64,000 nucleotides of DNA from Lepturacanthus savala (taxonomy: Eukaryota > Chordata > Actinopteri > Scombriformes > Trichiuridae). The notes beneath the pieces are model-generated. The model made no database searches. It was not told where the DNA came from and saw only the letters and a list, made by a program, of their open reading frames with translations. Positions 1-12,803 of the stretch are shown piece after piece. The stretch covers positions 7,044,434-7,108,433 of the forward strand of contig CM060477.1 in the NCBI GenBank assembly GCA_030544235.1. The letters are read 5' to 3'. The translations under genes and the position numbers were made by a program. Positions within the stretch are counted from its first letter, which is position 1; each line of letters begins with the position of its first letter.

Positions 1-203
1 GCGGGCCTCGTGACGCATCGTTCCAGCGGGACAGCAGCGGCGAAGGCGACATCTGCGCGTATATATGTATGGTTTTTCCAGCAGAAACGCAGTCATTACT
101 TAACGTAACCTTACGCGTAACTTTTCAAATAAACACAGATGTTACTTTATAGACATCCCCATCCTCTCTTCTGCTAAGGGCGCTTCTAGAGGAGAATGTT
201 CAG
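1..203 (+). other. rnf146: Probable 5' exon and promoter-proximal region of rnf146
   Basis: A consensus donor (CAG, then GTGAGT at 204-209) ends this exon. The matching acceptor is a pyrimidine tract ending in TAG at 676, directly before CATGGCAGG, so the intron would be 204-676. An ATG at 196-198 reads Met-Phe-Ser across the junction in frame with the main start, so translation could begin three codons earlier. The exon's 5' end may lie outside the window. Confidence 0.6.
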
Positions 204-677
204 GTGAGTCACCTCTTTAATTGAGACGTTAAGGACGCAAAGTGACAGCTAACATGCTAACAATATTATGCTATTACAGCTGTGAAGCTAGCCGAACGTT
301 AGCTAGAGAATTGACCTAAATTTGTAAGCGTGTTTTAAGCAGTAAACAGACGAGTCGGTGACAGCGTTGCAATGAACGTAACGTAGTCTATCTTATTAAT
401 GCAGTGTCATTAGGAAATTTGTTATATAGCTAACGTTAGCTTAGCAGTAGTTTGTTTGGGTGGGGGCTGTCAGTCAGTAGAAAGGCCCCCCTCTTAACCA
501 CTAATGAACTCCTATAAAAACTCTCGCGCTCTGTGTCTATAAGGGCGTTTCTTGCATTGTCATCACTGTCAACAGCATGTCAAACAGGACTACCACCCAT
601 ATGGTCACTGAATCAATGTAATATTTCAACACTCCAGCACAACCAGTGACAGTGCTGTGATTCTCTCTCTGTGTAGC

Positions 678-1750
678 ATGGCAGGCTGTGGAGACTGTTC
701 ACTGGGGCGACCCGGCTCCTTCCAAGCTGATCGAGGAAATTGGAGACAGCCGTTGTGCAGCCGGCTCCAGCTCCACCCCGGAGTGTGCCATCTGCCTGCA
801 GAGCTGCATCCATCCTGTGCGCCTCCCCTGCTGCCATGTCTTCTGCTTCCTGTGCGTCAAAGGTGCCCTCCTGGCACAGCAAGCGATGCGCTCTCTGCCG
901 CCAGGAGGTCCCGGAAGACTTCCTGGCGCGGCCGGTTCCTCCTCTCCGCCTGAAGAGCTGAAAGCGGCGGCCGCCGGGCTGAGCCGAGGCGGCGGGAGCG
1001 GTTCCCGGGGGGGACTACGCGTGGTACTACGAGGGGCGCAACGGCTGGTGGCAGTACGACGAGAGGACCACCCGGGAGCTGGAGGAGGCCTTCGCCAAGG
1101 GCAGGAAGAGCACGGAGATGCTGGTCGCGGGGTTCCTGTACGTGGCTGATCTGGAGAACATGGTGCAATACCGACGAAACGAGCACGGCCGCAGACGCAA
1201 GATAAAGAGGGATTTTGTGGATATCCCTAAGAAGGGGGTGGCAGGTCTGAGGTTAGACCCTGAACCTGCAGCTGCTTCGCCAGCACCGGTCACCCCAGCA
1301 GCAACAGAACGCGTCAGTTCAGCCGATGGCTCGGACACTGCGGGTCAATCGCACCCTGCGACCTTTGGGATTTTGGCGTCCCTCCCCCCCGTCAGACCTC
1401 GAACACTCCTGGGACGTCATCTCACCAGTCCTCTGTTTTCACCGCCCCCCACCCTGGAAGAGTCTTTCTCCCAGCTCGCGATCGGCCAGCCAGAGGGCGG
1501 CGAGGTGGAAGGAGAAGACGAGCCTCAAAACCAGACCCACAAGAACACGTCCGCCAGCAGCGAGAGCGAGGAGGAGAGGCAGGAGGCGGAGAGAGTCCGA
1601 GCGGGATCGATGCCGCGGCGAAGACGCAGGCAAAGACCGCTGAGGGAGACCCAGCCGGCGAGGATGCCGCCGAGGGGCGGGACGTCCAGCTCCGCCCTCA
1701 GCCTCCGCTCGCGGAGCCCTGACGGACAGTGCACTGTGACTGAAGTCTGA
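678..1750 (+). CDS. rnf146: RNF146 (Iduna) E3 ubiquitin ligase, RING + WWE, reading frame broken
   Basis: Orthologue of RNF146, the RING E3 ligase that recognises poly-ADP-ribosylated proteins through a WWE domain and ubiquitinates them (axin and tankyrase in Wnt signalling). Seen: an N-terminus MAGCG from the ATG at 678; a C3HC4 RING starting [10 protein letters not shown] around 778 and reading [28 protein letters not shown] around 886-925; the WWE core [14 protein letters not shown] from about 1022; then [18 protein letters not shown] and the family's exact C-terminus DGQCTVTEV before TGA at 1748-1750. These pieces lie in different frames: first frame for MAGCG, second for most of the RING, third for CALCRQ, second for PPEELKAAA, third from the WWE to the stop. 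Each joint needs a small indel, one beside a run of seven G. Main-exon organisation matches RNF146 elsewhere. I infer assembly or read errors in GC-rich DNA rather than an old pseudogene, because the protein remains conserved across every break. Confidence 0.88.
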
Positions 1751-1820
1751 CCCTGATGGACAGATCGTAAACTCTTGTCAGTTCAGCAAAAAAAATGTGA
1801 AAGCAGGTTTGCATCTTTAA

Positions 1821-2124
1821 AGGTCCCATGAAATTAAAAATCTTTATTGTGTGTGCATGTGTGCGTTATATCCAAAATACAGCTCTGGAAAAGAATAAGA
1901 GACCACTCTGACAACTACTGACAAATCCAAAATAAAATATTATCATTTAGAGCATTCAGACTTCAAACAAAATCACATTCATTTTAAAACAGAATACAAA
2001 TGTTTACATTTAAGAGTTCAGAAATCAATGTTTGGTGCAATAACCCTAATTTAATTACAGCTTTCATGCATCTTGGCATGCTCTCCACAAGTCTTTATCA
2101 TTAGTACCTCCTAAGAAGAATGAG

Positions 2125-2158
<34 letters not shown>

Positions 2159-2445
2159 AAAGGAATGGCTGGAATACATGTAGAGATGCTGATTTCAGAA
2201 AAAAAATGCAGTGGTCTCTAATTATTTCCAGAGCTGTATGATCAAAATCTGCATTTCACCCATTTATTTTTTATCTCACATTTTTAACCTTAAATTTGTG
2301 GGGTATCCTGCCAGTTTTGCAAATTACAGCCCATTACGAGATAAGTTATAGTTTGCAAAAAATGTAATCCGCAGCATTTCTGCTACTATAATACGTCTGT
2401 AACCGTAAGAAAAACTTAAAATCATGAAGCCATTTCATGGGACCT
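1821..2445. mobile_element. Non-autonomous TTAA-target MITE (piggyBac-like ends)
   Basis: Perfect 14-bp inverted ends AGGTCCCATGAAAT (1821-1834) and ATTTCATGGGACCT (2432-2445), each flanked by TTAA (1817-1820 and 2446-2449), the target duplication typical of piggyBac. No coding capacity. It carries a second MITE inside it and lies just past the rnf146 stop, so it may form part of the 3' UTR. Confidence 0.75.
1880..2236. mobile_element. MITE with CAGCTCTGGAA ends, nested in the TTAA MITE
   Basis: Inverted ends starting CAGCTCTGGAAAAGAATAAG and ending TTATTTCCAGAGCTG, flanked by TA on both sides as in Tc1/mariner insertions. A (TG)n stretch sits inside. The interior, including TTTGGTGCAATAACCCT, recurs in the copy at 47.0-47.5 kb. 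Confidence 0.75.
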
Positions 2446-2449
2446 TTAA

Positions 2450-5400
2450 CAGGTGAATCAAAGCCTCTCATCAAAAACTTCAAATGCTAATCTTAGCCAG
2501 CAATATAGGGGTAAACGGAATGCATCGCTCTCGGCAACAGGTCATCAGGTCATGTGGTAACACATAACGAGTCCTGTTTCCAGGCCAAAATACATGTGAC
2601 AAACTGTGGCAGCTTCTTGAGCAACGTCCAAAAACAACTACCGTCTGCAGTTCACCACTAACTTTTACCCTCGTCATTTTCTCATCTTCGGAGTTCGTTG
2701 TTGATGAACTCAAGGTTAAATGTAGGACCTCATGTACCAGTTACAGTACAGAGGGTAAAAATAGCTTCCTGTTTCTGCTTTGCTGATTAGTTTTTTTTTG
2801 AAGCTAAGAAGTTTAATCAAGAAGTAATCAACTATCTAGACTGGAGTTTGTACGTGTGTTTAAACATATGAGAAGGAGAGAAGGTATTCTCTTCTGTTTC
2901 AGTGTGGAAGTCTTGTTTTAATAATTGTGTGTGTGTGCGTGTGTTTGTGTTGTGAACGATGTTGGGTGGTGAAAAGCTATTGGCAGAACTACTGGAAAGT
3001 ATCAGGCTAGAATTCTACTTATCGTCATAGTGCTCTCGATAGGAAGGCTATCAAAGCACTGGCATCGACACGGACTTGGATGAACATTAGCTGTCCTCGC
3101 GCTTTGTGCTCCTTTTCCGCTGCCTCTCCAGCTGCTATTATTTAACTGTCAACCTCTCACTGTTGGTGTCTTATTGTCCGAATTACCTAAAACAAAATGT
3201 GTTTGTCGTGATGTTATTAAAAGTGTTTGTCTAGAATTTAAAATCACACGTCGGCTGATGTGTTAATTTTAAAATGAAGGAATACAAATCGGGAATATGA
3301 TGCATAGTCATTGTGACATGTGCCACTGATCCATAGGCCTGTGTCCAGATTTTAGTGCAGTAAAGACTCCATAGGATGGAGCTGTTGCACTAATAAATGG
3401 ACCTTTCCCGCCACCTGTTGTCTGAGACCACCTCCACATTTCAGAAAAGCTATTGTGGATCTCCACTGTAGATGTTTTCCTTGTGTACGCAGCACTTTAG
3501 AAGAAACGCTTCAGCTTTAATGAAGGCAGAAGAATTGATCCTGTGTGTTTAGTTAATACTCATCTTCCTCTTATCTGCGTTTCTAGATGACTTAACACAA
3601 AAATAAAATCGTGATTTGAGCAGTGAAAAAACCTAAAAGTCTTCACATTTGCACATTCAAAGGGTGAGGCGCACATTATGTGATTTACAATAATTTATTA
3701 TAGAGCTGAAACAACTAGTCGATTACTCAATTATTTAATTGACAGAAAATTCATCTTCTGTGATGGTGACAACCGATTATTGGTTCAGAGGGTAGTAGTT
3801 TGTTTTTTTTTGCAACTTTTATTAAATTAATAATGCCAAACATTCCCTTTACCAATGAGAAGATTTGCTCCTTTATGCATTATTACTATCGATCAAACTG
3901 TTTGAGGAGGTTTCAAGCTTTTAGCAGATTGTGTAGGTGAATTTTTCATTTTCTGTATTGACCAAATAGTTTAATTATCAATAATTAAAGGTGAGTTATT
4001 AATAGTTTGATAAACTGACGCCCTAACCTTGAAAAATATTTTAGAAGATGTTATGATAACTTGAGCTGCATAGAAATGCTATAGCATAGAAATGCTATTG
4101 GAATGTACATAAAAAGCCATAAACTATGGTTCAGGGCTGATGTCCAGTTAATTGTGTATACTGACCAGTTTTTTTCTTGTCTTACACTGTTGAGAGGTGC
4201 TTTGATTACTTGCTCCAGCTACAGGATTAGCATATGCTCAAACACACAGGTTTACGTGAGGTTTGTGGAGAGATGCCACCAACGCAGATGATGTTGCAGC
4301 ATTTGCCGACAGAAGCGAACCACAGGCCCGGTGTGTGGAGTCGGAGTGTGACTTGAATTAGAAACACGGCTAAATGAGCTCGGCTTTGGCCAGAGTGTTT
4401 TCAGAGCTGCCATAGAACGGAGTACAATGACGAGGGAGGCAAAACGGTGGCTGACAAAAGGATAACTCTCTGCTTTGGAATACTTTGAGGAATAATTAAA
4501 ACATCTGCAGCACACATGTATCCTTCTAGATTAACATCACAACCATCGTTACTACATAATTCCTCATAGTTTTAATCAATTTTATGATGTAATGTCTTGG
4601 AAAACAGACAAAAACTACTTTATACTCGCATTTTGACCGTTAGATTCAAAAGATGTTTTGCTTAAATGTGCACACTCGTCTACATTAAAGTCAGGCAGGT
4701 TAATATATATCATAACTAATGAATATTCCACTTCAGGTGGAGAATCTGCTACTAGTTTCCTATGTGTGACCCATATCTCAGCCCATTACTAGTCTACAAT
4801 ATGTGGCACCTGGATGATCATGTAGGCAGGGATGTTTTATATTTTTCTTTATCCAATAATTAAGGAAAATTGATTTATTCAGTTCTCTGGTGACACTTAA
4901 GTTAAAGTCCCCTTATTTAGCTGTTGTAAGTATTTAAAACTATAGTTGTAAGCAGATGTTGATGTATTTGTCAACTAATTCCTGTGGACACACACAAACA
5001 GGCTGTATGAACATATGAAGAATGTCAATATAGTAGAAGTTCTAACAGTATAAAAATGTCTTTGTATGAGATGTTCTAATTGTTGGCACTTAATGCACAT
5101 TAATAAAAACTTAAATATATCCCTTTATAGTTATAAACAATGTATTGATTGTATTTTATATGCAAACAGAGCAACATTCTGATCGGTTTCTGCACTCTCA
5201 TTCAACTTCATTGCAGCTCAAAACCCAATTTGAATGCATGGATGGTGATGTGCAGGACAAAGATAAAAACAAAACCTGCAGAGTTGATTTGTAGGTGACA
5301 AAAGCTGCGGGTTGGCAATCAGCCTGACATGACCAAATGCAAATCGCACCCAGAATAGTACTCGCATGACGTATACCGACACATTAGTAACGTGTCCTAT

Positions 5401-7580
5401 ATTTTATTGGGCATCAACTTTTTTTCTGGCAAGCCGGGTGACACTGACAGGCAGATTTATGTCATGGAAAAAGAGACCGTATTTAGATAGGACATGTATG
5501 GAGGTGGTGGGCGACTGGTAGGTGCCAAGCTATTTGTTTGACGGCCCATTAATCTAAAACCTCAATAGCTCAAAAAATGTCCAGTTTCACTGAAAGCCTA
5601 TTAGTTGCCCTGTTTCCCTGGAAACAAGCGCTCCGAAGACATATTGATCAGAAAATTCACAATCTCCCTTGAGTTTTTTTGTGTGTATTTTGTGTACACA
5701 CAACGTTTCAAGCTATTATTTCAACCCAAACCAAGATCTTTCCTTAAAATTAATCAAGTGGTTGTTGCATTGACACCAGACCAAATGGCATGGCATACAC
5801 AGAATAATGGACATTTGGGATATTGGGCGATCAGGATCTTTTTTTCTCTAATGTGAGGCCTAGATTTTTTTGGGACCTTAGACCCGTGGTGCCGAAATGA
5901 AGGATACTAGCTGATGTGATGATGCCAAAGGAAATGTGACATGGTATCTGAGTTAAATGGAGTGTGTGTGTTTGCCATCCTGGGCCAGACTTGGTTTCCC
6001 AGCTGAACATAAAACAGAGACAGACAGGAGACAACAGCATTTTATGTTTTCAGGCACATAGCTGCCCTTTTCCTCATACGTGCTATCATATCCAGGTCAA
6101 ATGCCTCTTCTAGCCTCCCTCTTCACACTACAGAAAATACACACCCTGTCTCCAATCCCTCCACAAATAGGCCCAGCCATACCCTCATCTCTCGCCACCC
6201 TAAGGCATACAGTAGACCATTGTTGTTGTTGGGACTATTTATGATCCTGTTTATGTTGAGCGAGGTCAATTGGTTGTTTCCATTAAGCGTATGGACTCTT
6301 TAAAATTGTTGAAAATACATGCAATGCATGTTAAGTGATTTTTTTTTTTTACTTTTTTTTTTTACGCTGTTAAAAAAATTCCAGCATTTGGATTCAGCGC
6401 TGCAGCCGTGCATGCTGCGTCTTTGCATTTATGCATGCCATGAGTATTTGTAACCGTAACGCTGAGATTCACAGACAGGGTATCTCACCCCTTCAGGAGC
6501 CAGGAATGACCTCACACCTACTGTAACCATCATCAACCTAACACCATTAGAGCCTATCAAGTGACCCGCCTCGCTAAGCCTGGCGCTACTAAACAATTTA
6601 TAACCACGACCCGTCACGTCATTACTATGATGACATTGAAAATCACATATCTTTTCTAAATACAGTAAATCTGTTTTTAGTTTGCATTATATCATCATGT
6701 ACATATATTGAAATGAGATGCGAATGAGTCATTTAGGTAAACTCCAGAAAATGGAAAACGATTTCATACTCTGAGCTCCATGTTGACAGCATTCTGACCG
6801 TGTTACCATCTTCACTTGATGAGTCAAGTCATGGTTTCTGCTTGGGTACATGAATGGATACGCCTAGTAACTTACAATGCTTAGGATATAATGGGACATG
6901 CCAAATATTCCCAATACAATCACACAAATACTGCTGCAGTATGTAATGTTGACAGCAGGCAGGGTTGAATAATGGATTTATGCTCTTTCTGACAAACTAT
7001 AATGTGTATAATCATTAGCTTCTGCTGTTATAACTTATGAGACACTGTGCACCTCCTTTTATTATAGATGCAAAGAAGTTGCATCTTTCTGAGGAAGGGA
7101 GGGTGTCAATGGCAATGGTGCAATGGGTAAAAAATGTCCAGAATATTAGAATATTCAGAAATAACAGTTGTATTGTGCTGCTCCAAGGCACTGGGAGAAA
7201 TGGCCGGAAGCTGCTGTAATTAAGTAAGTTTTACATGGATTCTTTTAACTTTTATTGCACATACTGTAACGTAATGAGTGTAGTTCTCATCTCAAGTAAC
7301 TTCTGGTTTCTGTCACCTCTGCAAGGGGCGGCAGCTGCAGTTCACCTCACACTAAGGGATTAGCAGATGACAATTGACAATTAATTGATTAGTTAATTAA
7401 TGCTGTGCTTTGTGTTTAGTGATAATCAGCAACAACAAAAAAAAGATGGAAAATGTACTTGCTAAATATTAGCATATTACTGTCATTTAATTTGAGTTTT
7501 TTGTGTTGGGAGTCCTTTGCTACAGTAAATTAATTTATAGTATCTCTTGAACTTCCTTGAAAGCATGCTAGTATTAGCAT
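2450..7580. other. Intergenic, no gene seen
   Basis: AT-rich DNA without a convincing ORF or splice-bounded exon; open stretches are short, lack recognisable motifs and stop at random. About 3702-4028 resembles a decayed hAT-type repeat (GCTGAAACAACTAGTCGATTA at the left, then AT-rich filler); I did not find clean ends. The rest looks unique. Confidence 0.6.
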
Positions 7581-7589
7581 TGAGCACGT

Positions 7590-7790
7590 AGCAACAAATG
7601 GGAAATTGCAATTCCCAGTTCCTCCAGTCCACATGTCGATGTGTCCTTGGGCAAGACATCTAACCCCAAACGGCTCCCGGCGGTGTGTGTATGATTAGAT
7701 AACATGAATGTACACTTAGCGCAAAGCACTTTGAGTGGTCGGAAGACTAGAAAGGCGCTATACAAATGCAGTCCATTTACATTTTACCAC
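7590..7790. repeat. SINE-like or LINE-tail dispersed repeat
   Basis: Contains two phrases very common in fish dispersed repeats: GTGTCCTTGGGCAAGACATC and, near the right end, GCACTTTGAGTGGTC followed by AAGGCGCTATACAAATGCAG. There is no ORF. Assignment to a named family needs a library search. Confidence 0.6.
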
Positions 7791-7799
7791 GGTGCCTAA

Positions 7800-10700
7800 G
7801 TATAGCCTCACAAAGCCGCTCGGGTGGCTTCAATTCACTTATTCCCCCCGCGCTGCTCGTGTGTACATTTATATGAGTTGGAACCAGGCCAAGACCAGAT
7901 AGTCGCTCCCAGCTGACCGCTCTAACGAATCCCAACTCAAATTGGTCCTTCGTCACCCGATAAATAGATCACCATAGTCACTTCTGCCGAGCAACACCAG
8001 CTAATCCCACGAGAGCACCCCACTCTTGTTTTGAAAGGTGAGCCTCGCGGGTTGTCTTTCAAAGGGGAGATATTTGGGCCCCATTCTATTTTAATGGAGA
8101 GGTCTGAGATTCTCAAGAACCCTTTAGGGTCCTCCCGGCTGTCCTTGATGGTCCTTCTTCATGTACCCCCACACTCATCGTCCAGCATTTGAGATGGCTG
8201 ACTCAATGGACGGACGCAAACACACTGACAGTTCAGACAACTGGACGAAGATAGAGCAAGCCGGATCGTGACACGAGCTCCGTTACAACAGATGGGACGT
8301 TTTGTACTTTGTAGATAAAGTGGGTGCAAAATGGAAGTGAAGAGTGGTGGGATTTATAAGGACACCTAACAGGGTTGACCCCAAAATTCATAATTTAAGC
8401 CGTCAACACTCCCAGTAGATGAACAACAGTTTAGAAAACCATGATGTGCCTCTTAAAAAGCGATATAGCTGTTTAAGAGGCGTGGATTCTGCCACAATTA
8501 TAAATTGAATGTATTATTTAATGTCTTAAATAAGCACAGGGAGCTGTGGTAGTTTCTGCAGGACTCTCAATAGTCCTTTTGATGGTAGGTCTTTTGTAAA
8601 AGCTGTGTCCTAAGGCTCTGAAATGTGCGCTCAGCACCATAAGATCAACAAAAACAGGTGTCCATCTTCTCTGCTTATTTATGAAACTGTGCACTCACAT
8701 GTATGGCACAGGTGGGTGGCAGCATGGGGGACTTCCTGTAAAAGAGAAGGCAAAATGCAAACACTGTAGAAGTTGACGGTACACTACCATGCGTGTCGTT
8801 TGAAACATGCAAACGTCGGCCATCCGTTAGGTTTGAAACCCTCCCTATAATGCAAAGTGAGTGACTTAACAACCCTGTAAAGCGGCTGTAAAACAGTTCA
8901 GTTTTAGGTCATCTTGGTCCCTTTTATGTTTAACCTCTGGAACAGGGTGGTCCTGGACACACACGCAAACACACATGCTCACATGGAAGTGGCAGTTATC
9001 TTATCTATTTTGAGTCCGTCGCAGTAGCAACACATGCTGAAGATTTCAGTGTAGACCACTGAGTCCAATAAATGACAGACTTGTCAGGACAGATATGCAG
9101 CGTGAGGGGGCGGAGGTCACAGGACAGGGGACAGGTGTATGTGGCGAGAAGAGGCAGGAAGCAGCATGGGACTCACACGTGCCTGAGGCAACCACGACGT
9201 TATGTTATAGAGGCTCATGCAGACAGATGTTACACTCATCATCCCGCATGTATAGAAGATATATCAAGCCTTGTCTACAGGAGGCTCTGCAGTCTGGCTA
9301 GCAACTAGTGTAGACAGCCTGTCTCTATCAGTGAACTTGGGATGGTCATGACTAAATAAACCTGGATCGTATGTCTCAAATGCTCCTATAGCATACGTGA
9401 CAAGAAATAGGATAGGTCTTTGTGGGGAAAATCATTTTTTTCACCAATTGAATCTCATAAAAGCATAAAAAAAATTACCTATGTGGCTAAAATGTGACAT
9501 AAACAATTAAGTTAAAAAAAATGGAATAAAAACCATACAGGAGCCAGGAACAGCTTTGTTATTTTATTTTATCATGCTAACCTTAAGAAATCAGTTTCTT
9601 GTGATTAGGGGTTGATTATCTTATCTTGGGAAAAGAGCAAAAATAGGTGTCTTCTTCTAGTTGAGAACATCAAAACTGATCTTCAATCATCATCAAAACA
9701 TCAAAGCTTAACCTAGAAAAGCTTTAATGGAATATAATAATTTGGTAAAAGACCGAAATTAGACCTTAAAAAATATATTTTTTGTGTTGCAAATGACAGA
9801 TTTACATAAAATGTATTTGCAAGGAAACTACGGGTACGACTAATCACATTAACAATGGCCCAGTTGCTTTTTCTGTCTTTGATTTAATAATTGCACTTGT
9901 TCTTCCTCCTATGACATGCCATATATTCTGTTTTAAAAAATAGCATATTTGTAACATTGATTCCCAACAAAATGTCTCCTGGCATACAGCACCCATACTT
10001 GCAGACAGCTAATATTGCCCTTGGATCCATGCAGCCACCCCCTCCTTCCAGGGTGCTTGTACTTGACCTCTGTTTCTCTGTCAGACTGCTGCTCTTTAAG
10101 AACTTTGACATTTCTGACATCACTAGATCAATCACAAAAAAGTGGACATTTCAGTGAGAGGGGAAGAGGGGGTGAAACAGGGAGTGAGTGTGTAAGAAGG
10201 CTGACTGCATTGCTGCTACACAAAATAGAAAATAATTGTAATATTAAGCTGCAAAAAAGGCAAAATAGGGTTCCTTTAAATGTTGAACAGCACACTATTT
10301 AGGTTCATGTCAATGCACGTTGAGTGTCCTTGTATGTCTCAACTGATCGTGCACACACACACACACACTCATGCTATAGTAAGTCATTCATAAGGGCAGA
10401 TCAGGACCTTTACACTGAACCGCTTGTAAAGGATCTCATAAATAAGGCCCACACATGCAGCAGTATGATCATTGATAGTGGGACTTTTTCATAAATGTGC
10501 AAGATTTCTCTAGTAAGGGACCATTGGTTCACAAAAGCATATAAGGTGCATACATTAGTCAGGTTGCTCCTAGAAGTCTTCGGTGCTCTGAAGCAGAACT
10601 ATATTTTGATCGGTGTTTCCTCCTCAGGGGTTAGAGTGGGTGTGATAACTTGGCCCGCTGACGTTCACGGAGCCATGGCTACAGTTCAGCTGTCTGCTCT

Positions 10701-12780
10701 TTCTCTCTGTCATCTGTCTGCCCTCATGAATAGCCTGTCCAGTGGAGAACATGCCGTGCCAAGCTCTGCCACGCTGTGTCTATCTGCAAAGAACGTCTCC
10801 AGTCAGGGAAGGGGGCAAAAAAAAAAGAGCGGAGGCTGTATCGGGAGGAGAAAGAATGGCTCTTTTTCACACTTAATCCGATGGATCTCCCGTTTAACTG
10901 TTGAGTTATGTTGGGCACAAGCTTGCCAAGAGTTAGCAGGGGGCCTGATGAGGACACGGGAGGGATAGCCAAAAGGACACCTCGTTAAAATACCCTCAAG
11001 CAGCCCAAGGAGGTGCCAATCTGTAAGAATGGCTCTCATTTACACTCATGCATAAACTGATGGTAAAGACACACAAGAAGCAGAAAGACGATAGAGAAAA
11101 AGACGGTCTTGAAACAAGTTAATACAGAAAAAAATGGAGATATTTGAGCCCAGATTCTTTTTAATTAGGGAGATCAGTGATTCTCAAGAACAATTAAATT
11201 AAATCTGTAAGACACAGAGAGAGGAAGGCTTATACTTCAAGGAGCAAATTTGATAATACAAATGCGATGTGTCATTTTGAGGCAGCCAGGCAAGATAAAA
11301 GAAAGAGAGATTGGGAAACAAGAGAGGAACCAGCGCCACCCCTCCCACTTCTTTTTTTTTTTTTTTTTTTTATTTATACCCTTAAAGACAGCAGGCTAAG
11401 ATTTCTGGCACCAAAACACACGTCACGCTTGCTATTTCTGTCTGAGGCGCTGCATAGCGCCGAGAGGTTGGGTGACATGGCCGAGGAATCACGGGGCCAA
11501 GGGACTTCCGTACACCCACATGACATTTCACACTTTGGATACCTTTGTGAATGTGTGTGACTGTGCCACAGGGCATGCAAACAAGCATGGAAATTATTAC
11601 TTGATGAGAAAGATGTGAAGTATGAATTCGGCACTACAGGCGCACGCTCATGCGTGTGAAGCTGAGAGTGTGCGAGTGTTTCCTCAATGTCTGAAGAGGA
11701 GAAGGCGTCAGGCAGGCCAGAGGTTGTTGATGCAATCTTATGTGGCAAGAAATGCGTGAAAAGTGATTCCTCATGGTACAGAATCACCGCTGCACACCTG
11801 ATATCCTGGTAACGTAACATAGCTGCTCTCGAACCAACTCTGTGCAAAGTAAATTGATTATTAATTAATTATTAATCGTGACAAATATAACTGTTTCATA
11901 TTAAACCTAAAATTCAAGCGCTCAGAGGTGACTGTCTTGTTGTCACATTTCCTGCAGTTGCTCAGGTATGTTTGAACAAGTCGATGAGTTGAAGCTAGCA
12001 GACAGTTAGCTTAGCTCATTTGCAGCGGCACCTAACACTGCTTGAGCTGAGACTTGACCTGTCATTGCAGTGGTATGCAGCGAGCAGCTGGTGTCCATAT
12101 GCTTGTCGTGCACTAAATCATCAACACCCTGAAATACGACCCATCAATAATGGGACAATAGAATGTAACGCTGCGAGAGAAGGAGATGGAGCCCTTATGT
12201 CAAAGCACTGTCATATTTATTACCAAGAAAAAATACATTAAAGGCATATCATAGTCATTTTGTCACAGCTGTTATTTGAACATCTTAAATATATTACTTT
12301 GACATTAAAACACACTGTTGTTGACTGTTAGCAGGTTGCTGCCCGGGGATCACAGTTGCAACTTAATCTACTCGCACTGGCGGCCAGGTCGAATTTGATT
12401 CAACCTGCCCACTATGAGGATTGAACACAGGAGCATGCACCCTCAAACTGGGGCTGCATGCAAACTCTCTTCATATAGGAAAACACCTGAAATTCAATTA
12501 AAAATAAAAATACAAAAAGAAAAACAGGAAAGTGGATAAAGGGGGAACTGCAATGAAGCAATATGGCGACGTGTTGACCAAGTTTGGCACAGAAAAAAGC
12601 AAAAAAAAAAATCCAAAACACAGCAACACTGGAGAATGTCTTGGATGTGTTACATATTACATCGAGATGACATGAAGCGTTTCTTAATGACTCTCTTAAA
12701 GCACTTTGTTTAAAGGAAAAAATACTTTACTATTTACAGAGTCGAAAGGTGTTGGGTGGGCTTTTCGGAAAGGGAGCAAG
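7800..12780. other. Intergenic, no gene seen
   Basis: No supportable exon. The longest open stretch, 10495-10968 (+), encodes 157 residues with no recognisable motif. Two diverged copies of one short sequence lie at about 8063-8122 and 11138-11200 (both begin GGAGATATTTG and end GATTCTCAAGAAC). A long T run lies at about 11350-11371. Confidence 0.6.
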
Positions 12781-12781
12781 C

Positions 12782-12787
12782 TTTATT
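12782..12787 (-). promoter_or_regulatory. Candidate poly(A) signal of kiaa0408
   Basis: AATAAA on the minus strand (TTTATT on plus) only 16 bases past the stop. If used, the 3' UTR is very short; further AATAAA-like sites lie downstream near 12.5 kb. Confidence 0.4.
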
Positions 12788-12803
12788 GAAATGGAAAAGG
12801 TTA

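Noticed and set aside
10495..10968. 157-residue open frame
   Set aside because: No known motif, no splice context, composition like surrounding intergenic DNA.
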